Source: Himantopus leucocephalus
Lineage: Eukaryota > Chordata > Aves > Charadriiformes > Recurvirostridae
Length of the DNA stretch: 64,000 bases
Direction: 5' to 3'
NCBI GenBank assembly: GCA_003993805.1
Contig: RSEF01000005.1
Span: forward strand, 12,862,949-12,926,948
Positions 53,701 to 64,000 of this stretch are shown here, piece after piece; the stretch's first letter is position 1, and every line of letters starts with the position of its first letter. The notes below the pieces were generated by a model. The model made no database searches. It saw only the letters and a program-made list of their open reading frames with translations, and was not told the DNA's origin. The position numbers were made by a program, and so were the translations under genes.

Positions 53701-55790
53701 CCCAAACCTTTGTTAAAACGGCAAGATTTAGCACATTAATTAAGGTCAGAGGTCCGCACTTAATGGTACATTTCAGGTTTTTGGTTACTGGATTTTAAAC
53801 ATTGGGGGAAAAGCGACAGAGAAGTTGGACCCTGCTAGATTAAGCACTCCACCTTCTTTTCCCAGCACAATCATTAACTCAATCAATATATCTCACGTGT
53901 GCATGGCTTCTGAGGGTGCCAGGTTATGCACCAAATATTGATTATGCCTGGGTTTATAATCAGTAAAACAGAGCAAATATAAACTCTGCAAGTGGGTGTT
54001 ATCCAGTCAATTACTTCATGAAGGTTTTTACTCGTTACCTGTTTGTTTTTACTTAAATGAGAGAATTCTGTACACAGAACTCCATCAGGTCCAAAGGCCG
54101 AGTTTGGCCAGTAACTCCAAGGTCTCATCAAATTCAAAGGGAGAAGAATCTGGCCCATTTGAGTAGTTTATGTTTATGATAACATTAAACCATAGAACAG
54201 GTTGTTGTGTTAAAATGTTTTAATGTTAAAATACGAGTATGAATAGCAGTCAAATTTTAAGCCATAACAACTTCTCAATTTTAAATTTAAAATATTCAAA
54301 ATGCATTTGCTAAAATCCCTGGCAAGAGGAAAACAAAAAACCAACGAAAAAATATCCATAATAAATAAGGCTTGTAAAAGGTATCAGAAATTTACTAATT
54401 TCCATTATAATTTATTTTATTTTTTCTCCTATTATCAATTAAATTCACTCGAATGATTTTTAAAAAAGTTTCTGATAAAAAATATCTCTCTAGTTATAAC
54501 CCCTGCAAACAGGGGTTTATAATGGAAGTGCTGACACAACCCTAACTACAGCAGCGCAAATGGTGCCGCTATAATACACAAAATCAAGTTCTATTATTCT
54601 AAACTATCCTCGCTCGGGGGGTTTTCTTTACTGTGCTCCCAGACAAACTGCTGAAGCATGAAAAATTTAAATGCAATCAAGTGGGTCCAATTCTACTTTA
54701 CTAGAACAAGTGTCTACAGTGGTACAATCTTAAAAGAAGATGCAACAGATTTGTTTGGTGCTTTTCTTTCTTTTTTCTTTTTTAGCTGTTTATTTATAAT
54801 ACTGTGCAGTGGAGATAAAATAAGAGAGGAAATTACACTCACATTATATCAGTATATTGATTACACAGCACACAATCAGAAAGAAAACTACATTGTGAAA
54901 TTGTTGCTTTGGTTAAATGGACAGATTAGCTGAACACAGCAATCACTAAAGGTGGAAAATATACCTAATGGGCATGAAAAAAAAGTTGAAAAAGACCCTA
55001 ATTATCTGACGTCCTATCACCTACTCAGCTTTGAGAATTAAATAAATCTTGATTTGAATTTTCCAAAACTAGAATAAATTTGATCTCATTTTGAACTCAA
55101 GACAGAAAAAGAATGGAATCATTTATCAAAACCTCAGTAAAGCTGAGGAATTGGACCCCAATTTCAGTCAGCCTCAATACCAAGGTAGTAAAGCCAAAAT
55201 TGAACTGCTAAGGGTTTTTTACCTATGTAAAACTGAACACAGTCCCAAACAGCTCCATTCTCTATATATCTGACATGATTTTTTTATTGTTATTCAGAGA
55301 AGAAATTCTCTCTGCTGTAACGAAGACTGCCAGTCAGATTCTCAAAACATCAATTTTCCTTTTTTCCTACAGACAGTGTGTGTTGTACCTTTCTAAATAC
55401 AAATAATAATACTTTTTTTTTGTCTAAGGCTTTTCTACGGTCTTGAATTCTTCAAACAATGTATATCTTCTTTTTCAAAACAATTAGATGATATTCCTGA
55501 CATGAAAGGCTTCCAAAGCCTAAAATCTTCCATCCCTGCTGAGTGCTCAAATGATTAAATGTTACAGTGGAAATTATGGCTAGACCTGGAGTTTTAGCTG
55601 CTAGATATTTCAGAATCAAGCCACAAAGTATTAACACAGATAACAACAATGTGGTAGCCCAGACACTATTTCAGAAACTTATAAACTAAGCAATAACAAT
55701 GAGATACATGGCAAAGCAGACTTGTATTTGGCCGGCGACTCTAGCTTCTGCTCTGCTCCACCCTTACAAAGCATTCATAAACCTAAAGGC

Positions 55791-55944
55791 ATGTCTACAC
55801 TGCAGCCACATAAATGACTGCTTTGTAATGCTGAGATATCCAAACTAATTTTAAACAAGCTCCTTTCTGATAGCACTCCAACTACAGTAGCATGGTACTC
55901 AGATGGACTAATTCATCCTGCTTTAGTGACTGCAGTATAGACAT
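55791..55944. mobile_element. Short non-autonomous DNA-transposon-like element with terminal inverted repeats
   Basis: The left end reads ATGTCTACACTGCAGCCACA (then TAAA) from 55791. The right end, read in reverse complement from 55944, is ATGTCTATACTGCAGTCACT (then AAA). The ends match over about 23 positions with only a few differences, enclosing about 154 bases with no coding capacity. The GTCTACACTGCA end sequence is one I remember as abundant in turtle and archosaur genomes as a miniature inverted-repeat element. No clean target-site duplication is visible, so the exact ends and superfamily are uncertain. Confidence 0.65.
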
Positions 55945-56041
55945 AACCCAGGTCTACAGCTCCAGCCGTAGATTGGAATCAGATTAGATTAGAAATACAT
56001 TCACTTACAGAGCTTTTATGAACAGTCTCCATTCCTTTTCC

Positions 56042-56170
56042 CCAAAGTGCCAGATTAAAGTACTTAAGTGCATGATTAACTGTAAGTATGCAAGCAGTCG
56101 ACTAATTTCAAATTGGACTACTCGGTTTCAAAAAGTTAAGCACATGTCTAAGTGCTTTGGTGACTCCAGA
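56042..56170. repeat. Ancient palindromic sauropsid repeat, second copy
   Basis: It contains CTTAAGTGCATGATTAAC, GCAGTCGACTAATTTC, TTGGACTACTC and AGTTAAGCACATGTCTAAGT in order. The same order of motifs (GTGCTTAAC, AGTC, GTTAAGCACAT) is seen at 44858-44952, so these are two diverged copies of one palindromic family. The arms are imperfect. Confidence 0.6.
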
Positions 56171-57042
56171 ACTAAATAAATTAAGGACGTACTCATAACC
56201 TTTTAAATATTTCCTTCTAAACTTTTATGCTAACCTGGTGTTCATGAAAAGTGAAATTCAGCCACAGCATCTTAGCCCTCCCCATCTTCTAAAAGAGCAA
56301 CAAATGTGCATACTGCTCTCATAATATTAAACATGACTTACAGGACCCTCCCTTATGAATCAGCACTCAGCTTTGGGATAAATTAAATGCATTGTATACT
56401 CTTCTTTGCCTGCACTGCTCACAGTATCATCCTCTTTCATACTTATGGCACACCTCACCACTTGGTGGTCCTGTGTCTTCCATGGATTCTCAGACCCCTT
56501 CTGAAACTTAAGAGCGTCCTCTATGCAATCTATTTTGCAGTGCAAGTTCACCTATACAAGTGCAGGCCTGATGTAGAACGGGGTACGCTGACATAGTTAC
56601 ATAAAATTTACTGGAACAACTTACTTTTTTCTAGCTTCAAACCAGTTTAGCATAGTTTAAACATTCAGGAAAACTGATCTTTATTTTTGCTGTATAAAGA
56701 TACCAGCTACAGTACTGTTCAGATAGACTTAAAGAAAAATGAAAATGCTTTGCCAATAGCCTAAATATTTTGCAGCTCTGCCCCTGTAAAACAATGTTAT
56801 GTAGGCATAACTCAGTAACATAATTCATTGTAAATCTAATGCTGTAATCTGTCTGCCATTTTAGAATAAACAGTTATTTCCTAAAATTATGAAATCTCAT
56901 ATCTGTTTTCAAGGAGCCTTAGTAACACAAATGAACAGTTAGTAAAAGATTCCATTCGCCTGGGGCCCCACACCCCAACATGAACCCCTGTGGACAAACC
57001 CCCATGTGAACTGACAAGGCAGCAATGGGAGATAATCGCCCA

Positions 57043-57146
57043 GGTTCTGTTCTGGCTCTGGGTCTGAGTCACAGCAAGGCCTTAGGCCAATCAGCTCAAC
57101 TCCCTCAAGCTCTTCCTTGGTTTCATTTTGCAGGAATACTACAAGA
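57043..57146 (-). repeat. MIR-like SINE remnant
   Basis: On the plus strand, GGTTCTGTTCTGGCTCTGGG, GTCACAGCAAGGCCTTAGGC, CAATCAGCTCAACTCCCTCA and TTGGTTTCATTTTGCAGGAA follow the reverse complement of MIR ('gctctgccactgacttgctgtgtgaccttgggcaagtcactt...cctcagtttcc'). Confidence 0.5.
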
Positions 57147-57229
57147 ATTAGTTACACATAGATCATAAACAGCATTGCAAAATTTGAGAGTTTATGGTAG
57201 TTGCAGGAATCACCTTGGAAATAAAAGCC

Positions 57230-57240
57230 GGGGGGGGGGG
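57230..57240 (+). repeat. G homopolymer (11 G) followed by CGGCGG
   Basis: Eleven G in a row followed by CGGCGG, an isolated GC-rich island in AT-rich DNA. The run length may be a sequencing estimate. Confidence 0.85.
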
Positions 57241-60200
57241 CGGCGGAAGAAGATATGATTCAAGAAATTACAGTTATAATGTTAACTGAGCACCCAAATC
57301 TCTAGCCGAAATAAGCATCAAGCTAAGCAATACACCCACAGCTTCCAAGATACACACTCAGCTATTCTTGTATTTGTTTTTCCAATCCAGAAAAATTACA
57401 CTTCTGCTAATAGATACGAATCCAAATCACAAAGTTTGACTTCAGATTGACTTCCTCAAAACTCAGAGGGTCTGGAACAATTTTTATGGTATTTCTTCTC
57501 ATTTGTAATCAAACAATGTGAGCGCTAAACAGCTCCTTGGAACTTTTTTGGAAAGCCTTTCTCTTCTGTTCTGCCATTATAGTGACCTTCTCAGCCATGC
57601 AACCACAGTACAATATTAGGGTTAGGGAACAAGTTCCTTTCTATTCATCTAGTTGTCAGAAACATTAAAATGCATGCAGCAAAACAGCTTCACAGCCCCT
57701 GATGGCTTTTCAATGAAAATCCAAAGCGTTTATTCGGATTCATAAAATGCCAAAAATACAACCTACCTTTCTAGTAGGTTAAATGTTCTATTCTCTTTAT
57801 TAAGTACCAGGAGCTTTCACTGAAAATGGCTAAGGTGAACTCACATCGAATGCATTAAAGGGCAGTGAAAGAATAGTCATTTAGCACCTGGGATGTACTC
57901 ATCTTCAGTCACTGTAGTTAATATTTTCTATAGTTTATATTTAGCTGACAATATTGCTGTCACTTTATTTAAACAGCTTGAGACTGTTCTTTGGACTGGA
58001 GCTCATATGCCCTGGAATGCTTTGACTCATGAATTGTTTCTCCTGATAATGTTACATCACGTAACCACCTCTGTTTAATTGGTTGGTATTAGCTTCTCAG
58101 TGATGACCGCCTTTAAAGTCCTATGACTACGCCATGTGTCTCTGGATATCCAATTTCTTACTGTTGGAAAAAGAAAAAGAAAAAAGGCAGCACTGACTTC
58201 CAGTTATCTTTACCAATAACTATGGGAACAAGTGTGAGCGTGCCAAGAATTTATCCATCAGCAACTTATTAGGATTTGGTTTTTTAGGCAGCAAGTAACA
58301 GAATATACAATATAAATAAAAGCAAAAAAAATTAAAAAACAATGGTTGCTATAAATAAGCATTAATTCACATATTTTTATGGAATAGAATGACTTAATTG
58401 TTTAGCTGCATGATTATATAAATGGTTTTGATAAAGGATGCCTAAAAATACTAAGAGGAATTCATTTCAGCATGTTTAGACTTTGAGTTGAGGCTTTATA
58501 CAAAAGACAAGAATACATTTATTTTTTCCCCTTAGAAAGCCAGTTCAGAACTTGTTCTAATAACTAGAAATATTCCTGACCAAACTTAAACCTGATGGGC
58601 ATAAGTTCCTGAAAGGTTCATCAAATCCTTTCAATACTTTAGGAGATATATGCACCAATGGTAAGATACAGTATGCTTACATTTTTTTCCTCCTACAGAT
58701 AAATTCCAGGAGATGCTTAATATTCCATGTAACGAGCTAAACAGTTAATTTTCAATACAACAGGCGTGAAAACATAAGGTCATGTGTCATTTCTCTGCAC
58801 CACTTAATTCAGGACAGAACTATTTTATCTACAGTCAGATTTCTCTCCCCTCCTTCCCTATTCTCCTCCCTCCTCTCCACATTTTTGATTTTCATTTTTA
58901 AGTCAAATAGATCACCTCAGTAGACAGTGAAACGAAGTATCAATTTCAGGCTCACCTGTAGCCAGTTGCACTAAACCACCTAATTAGTACCTCCGTGTAA
59001 CACGAAACAATGGCTCTGCAGCTCAGTTACGGATTGCCTCTTTAATAAAAACCTTACACTACGAGCCTAAAAACATTTCTAGCAGGCAAAATATTCCTGA
59101 TTCAGTAGAGGTTACGCAAGCATCAAAGGACTTAAATATAGGTGCCAAACCACATTGCCAGGAGCTCTTAGTAGTGCGAGGTACTGTTACCTGACAGCTT
59201 GGTAAATATAAAATTACTTGTTTCTGCAACTGAAGACAATCAAATTGTCACCTTCCATTGTAATAATGCACAACTAGGGATCAGCAAAGTGCCAACATAA
59301 TTACCAGGAAGAAAACAAAACATAACAAAAATATCAAATCTAAATTTCTCTAAAGAGTAAACATCCATCTGGTTATTCTCGGAGAAAAGGAGGAGGGATT
59401 TTATTTTTACTATCAAATATCCTAGTGTTATTTAGCAGTAAGATTTATATGCCTTTCATTAAGTGAAAAAGAAAAACAACTAAAGGAGGTGATTCATGAA
59501 ATACTAAAAATAAACACAGGTCAGAACCGTGCTGGGATGCTACTTGTGCACGTTTAAAGTACTGCACGTGTCATCAGAGAAGCTAGGGACAAGCATATGT
59601 ATCTGCATTGTTGTTATTATAAACGCCTATATGTGAGGATTCATAAAAATTATTTCTAACTGGCACATGGCGTACTTTGGCACAAGCTCCGCATGACGTA
59701 CCACTTTTATTTGTTTATTTAAATGACTTCACTCTAAGAACCGAAAATGAAGTTTGAACTGCAGACTGCCTCAGAACTGGGACTTTCAGGATATTAAAAA
59801 CCTGAGGAAAACCTTTGAAGGGGGTGATCTGAATACGCAAGAACTAACACTTTCACCATATATTTCTTTAGGTTATTCAGCAAGTGGCCTACATATTCAG
59901 GAATGAAATTTGCATTTTGGTGATACAGAGATCTCATAACCAGAAATTGTGGTTTATATCTACAGTAGCTCTGGGCATCCTATAAAATATAAAAGAGGGT
60001 CCTAGGTAGGATATATACTTGAAAAAATATTTTCATCTGGTTCATAGAAATGAAGCTAAACTTAAAATTCTTCTTGAAAACCTTGCATATCATGGTGATA
60101 AGCAAGTCACGGGGTGATATCATGGATTACCTTTTCTGGATCAATATTACAGTCACTACCAATGCATACATGAAGTTCTTGTACATTTATTGGTGTAAAT

Positions 60201-62684
60201 GCACATCACCTTCACACACTTTTTAAAGCTTCATCAGTGCTGGAGGAGTTACAAAAGAAGAGAGAAAAGTAAAATATGCAAAGCCGAGAATCGTCTTAAA
60301 TATGCTTAAATATGTTGTTAGCCTTGCAGGAGAGGTTAAGGGAATGATGCAGGCTCCGCATAACCGGGAACACGTCCTGCATCTTGTCTCAGGCATTGCA
60401 TCCCCAGGAGCTCAGGCGCAGAACCCAAAGGCTGGGCTTTGCAGCTACAACCTGCTCGCAGGTTTTGACCATTGATGCTTGCTCTTGTACACTACGCTCT
60501 ATCGTACGACACAGCACCTTCTTTTCCACTGTATTAGAATATTGATACACTCTAGCTGATATTCCTAATTTTGGCGTTGTTTTCAAAGGGATAAGCAGCA
60601 AATTTAGTAGGACAGATTGGGTTATGGGTGAGCGGGAACAGAGAAAGTAAGGAAGACAGCAGACTCACAACAATTTTGAAGCATTTTGATCAGATAAAAC
60701 TAGACAAAATGCCCCACTTTCTGCAACTTCGAGAAATTCTGATTTTTGTTAGAGTCCTTACAAACAGGCTTTTACAAGGCAGCATTGTGCACAATATTTC
60801 TTTGTTTTGAACTAAGACTTACACAATATGATCCTCAGATATGTGCACAATGGGAACCCTAAAACGTGTTTACAGACCCCTGCAGGAACCACCTCATTTA
60901 CCAGCGAGCTGCAGCTACTACTGGCATAAAGGACAGCGTAGTCTGAAGCAGCATACCGTTCAGAAAAAGATTGCAGGGGATACTATGCCTAGCTGAAACT
61001 ACCCAGGAACTATTGCAGAAATATCCCTGTTTGGTTGGCAATGTGGCCAAGAACAACAATGCGGCAGCTTCTCTCTTTCTCCCCCCAAGCCCTCCAGTGC
61101 TTGGGCTGTGCAAGTTTTCATGGGAGGGAGTAGACAGGGCTCTTTTTTCTTAATATTAATTTACTTCAATATGAAAACATGAAGACAAAAGATAAATAAT
61201 TGCAACAGTCTAAGAATTCAAATAAAGTAAAACAAAACATTACATCGTCTATTAATTAAGCTAATCAGTTGCTATTAAGAAGTGCAAACAATTTAAAGTT
61301 CAATTTATTGAGACTTTGAACCTCCTATCCTTTCACAAGATCCACAGGTGAAATGTCTACCAATTTTAACTGCCTTTAAAAAAAAAGATAAAATAACTAA
61401 GACATTGTTATTCATAGTCTTATTCTGAGTATGACATACTTAATATCAAGCATTTTCATTGTTATTTAGTCAAAAAAAAACCCCAAAATAATTGTTTAAT
61501 ATAACCAGTTTCCCAATGCAAATTTTGTATTTTTAAGGAATACATTAAGGTATTTGGACTAGGCACTGAAAAGAATCAGGGAACATTAGAAAGTGGTCCT
61601 CACAGGTAAAACTTACACCGCTTCATCATTCAGCTTGGAGAGAACAAGCAGTGTGCAGTCTCTGCGTACAGAGCTCTGAAACTGCATCAGTTGCAAAGGA
61701 AACTACAAACTCTCCCTGTCTTTTTGTTTCAGTTCTGCAAAGTACCACAAAATTGTTAGGAAGAAATAATTTGCAATAATTGAGGACCCTCAACTATCCT
61801 GTTTTCATGGAAGATTATGGCATACAGCATCTGATCGCTAACAAGGAGAAGGAAACATGCATAGCAAAATCAATTGTAAGGGTAAAGGTGAAAAGTGCCC
61901 AGGCTCTGAATTGCTCCACATTTCCAAGTGCTCAAAGTTCCGTGTTAGTATTTTTTAAATGTGCCAAAGAACATCACGAAGCACAACTATCAGAATATAA
62001 AGAAAAACAAAAACCAGCACACAAATCAAAGACCCAGTCAAATAAGGTTGTCCGCAAATAATTAGAAAGTAAAAAAATAAATGTCTAAAATGCAAACTTA
62101 AGATATTGTCAGTGATTTTAAACATTTTTGCCATTACTATTTAAATTCAGTTAGATCCCTTCCAAATGATTTTAGTGAAAATACTGAAATGATCTATTAT
62201 AACTTGTGATGCAGTATGTTTACCATTGAAATACACAGCGCTTTGTTGTGGTTTTCATCTCTGACCCACTTTTTCCTATAGTTCAGGGATCTGCACTTGT
62301 AAAGAAGTCTTGTCTTCTCAAACAGTGTCAATTTTTGCTCAGGGCTATATTTTGTAACAGTTTCCCACTTACATTTATTGGTAATAATTTATAATAGACA
62401 AACAAACAGTACATAACATGCGCAGCCTATTACTTCTAAAACCAGATTCGAATAGTTTCGTTTTCTCAGAGATATTTGATGAGAGCTCTATTAACAATTT
62501 CAAAAGCATTGCCATACAGAACATACAGCTTTACAGACATATTTAGCTGGTATGGCTACCATACCTACCATGAACCATTAACAAGATAGTCCAGCGTCTG
62601 TGGTTATAAACAAAATGAAAAGAAACGTATCTTTTAATCTAGGAATTATGACACAGACATAGAATCGTTACAGACTTTTGAGTA

Positions 62685-62745
62685 TGGGTCAGATCCTCAG
62701 ACACTGTAAATCAGAGCAGCTGTATTTAGGTTAATTGAATCCTCT
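62685..62745. repeat. Probable ancient sauropsid repeat fragment
   Basis: GGGTCAGATCCTCAGACACT followed by GTAAATCAGAGCAGCTGTAT closely resembles one arm of a palindromic repeat I remember in turtles and birds ('cagatcctcagctggtgtaaatcagcatagct'). The second arm is mostly lost. Confidence 0.45.
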
Positions 62746-63792
62746 TTATTCAGATAAAGATATACCCTTAAAAACTTTTCTTGGCATAGAAAAATTACAT
62801 TGGGCCCTTTTACAATATGATATTTCTGTGTTTTCAGTGAAAAGCTGACTACCATCTACCAGGGATCATATGACATGATAATATTCCTCTAAACACTCAT
62901 CGCAGAGAAATGCAAAAAATGGTAAGGTATATTCTGAACACTGGCAGACTGTATGCATCACTCTCTGTACTTTTTCAATCTATTCCTCTTGAACTGATTC
63001 AAAATAACAAGATCTCTTCACTTACGCAGACAAGCGCTTTCAAAAATTACTTCTCCGACTGGCATAAACACTATCAGACAATAATTCTGGGAAGACTTGA
63101 GCAAAAACTACTGAAACAAAAACAATTTAAGGTTTTAGTTTGAACATGAAATTTTATGCTGCTACTTGGCAAAGCACTGCAGTCCAGCAGCTCCTGTGGA
63201 GCAAGGTCATGAAAGAGGCGGGGGTCATCCAAATACATAAGACCCCCAGCACAGCAGGCGCAAACTCTGCGCTAATTATACTAGGCCACATCAGTCCTCA
63301 GCACACAACCACTCTCTGGCATCCTCTACATGGCATTAACACTACACAGATCAGGGCTGAGATGACAGGACCAGGGGAGGTGCCTGCCAGCCTACCTTTG
63401 AGCAGGCAAAAATAAAATGCAAAAAGGGAGAAAGCAAAGGCTCTTTCAGGTTTTTTTCTGCTAAATCATTTTTGGTCATTGAGGGTTTGCAAGCTGATTC
63501 AAGCAGGAAAAAGCCCTACCAGGGCAGAAACTGGAGCTGGCAGAGAGGAACAGGGCCACCCCAAGAAGGAGGCAATTTTGGGGTGAGCCCTCTCACCTTT
63601 TCAGCCGAGGGGTCAATCTCCAAAATGAGGCACCTCCATAAAGAGGTTCTGTTACTTTGAGACTCTACCCTGGTTATATTTTTCATAGAAGGTGATGAAG
63701 CAGTCTAATATTTGGCAATCCGCGCAACTTCTCGTGTTCGAGAAATCTCAAAATATCTTCACCTTTACTAAGCAACTCTCAGCACTCGCACG

Positions 63793-63892
63793 TTACAAAA
63801 GAAGAAACTGAGACACAGTGAGTTCAATGAATTAACCCAGGGAAACAAAGGAAGTCAAAAGCACATATGACTGAATTTCCAGCCCTTCTCAG
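63793..63892 (+). repeat. MIR-like SINE remnant
   Basis: TTACAAAAGAAGAAACTGAG, ACACAGTGAGTTCAATGAAT, TAACCCAGGGAAACAAAGGA and AAGCACATATGACTGAATTT follow the order of the tRNA-derived MIR SINE (acagatgaggaaactgaggcacagagag...gacttgcccaaggtcac). It is diverged, with no coding role. Confidence 0.5.
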
Positions 63893-64000
63893 TTTCCTGT
63901 GAAAGGCATAACTTGCAGCAAAAGATGAATCTCAAATCAGGTTCGTAACACATTCATAACTGAACAAGTCTCTTCTCACTAGCAGACAAAGAAATCTTTC

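Larger units (their letters stand above)
50798..64000 (-). other. SOX6: SOX6 intron/5' region upstream of the start-codon exon (partial)
   Basis: Sequence upstream of the first coding exon begins with its acceptor (TAG at 50800-50798). SOX6 is known to have several non-coding 5' exons and alternative promoters, so this is most likely intron. I could not identify any of those exons or a promoter here. It contains an inverted-repeat element (55791-55944), a palindromic repeat (56042-56170), MIR-like remnants (57043-57146, 63793-63892) and a G run (57230-57240). The last kilobase (about 63150-63660) is clearly richer in GC than its surroundings, but I recognise nothing in it. Confidence 0.75.

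Noticed and set aside
61780..62061. 93-codon plus-strand open frame with a Lys-rich tail
   Set aside because: No recognisable domain, no splice context fitting SOX6 (wrong strand), and a composition consistent with chance.
63150..63660. GC-richer patch near the right edge, considered as a SOX6 5' exon or promoter
   Set aside because: No recognisable 5' exon sequence, no dense CpG island and no clear donor site on the minus strand that I could defend.

Overview
This window is vertebrate nuclear DNA, most likely from a bird (a sauropsid at any rate), and it lies almost entirely inside introns of one gene, SOX6, transcribed on the minus strand. The evidence is two well-formed coding exons with canonical splice sites (50554-50797 and 36062-36272). 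Their products match the N-terminus of the SoxD transcription factor SOX6 almost residue for residue and run on from each other in phase. Sauropsid origin is supported by chicken-repeat-1 (CR1) LINE fragments, by several old palindromic repeats of a kind I remember from turtle, crocodilian and bird genomes, and by low overall repeat content. The DNA is AT-rich. There are no operons, CRISPR arrays or bacterial features.

Layout from left to right, which is 3' to 5' for SOX6. Positions 1-36061 are intron downstream of the second coding exon. This stretch holds a decayed coding-like block on the minus strand (1425-1703), a 5' CR1 piece cut by an assembly gap (about 7725-8433), a CR1 3' end (26262-26757), several MIR-like and sauropsid-type ancient repeats, a paired-TAATTA inverted repeat (17957-17998) and a second assembly gap (31401-31500). 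Positions 36062-36272 are the second coding exon. Positions 36273-50553 are the complete intron between the two coding exons (14,281 bases in this assembly), containing a palindromic repeat at 44858-44952 and a G-quadruplex-type motif at 45511-45531. Positions 50554-50797 are the first coding exon, with the start codon at 50791-50793. Positions 50798-64000 are intron or 5' region upstream of the start codon, with a terminal-inverted-repeat element (55791-55944), a palindromic repeat (56042-56170) and MIR-like remnants.

The two exons encode residues 1-80 and 81-150 plus the first base of codon 151. The SOX6 coiled-coil and HMG-box exons were not found and should lie beyond the left edge. I found no other gene I could support. 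Almost all other open frames are chance frames in AT-rich intron. I did not find a convincing novel system. The most interesting leads are the coding-like relic at 1425-1703, the homeodomain-type palindrome at 17957-17998 and the scattered palindromic repeat family. All repeat identities and comparisons with other species are from memory and have not been checked by search.
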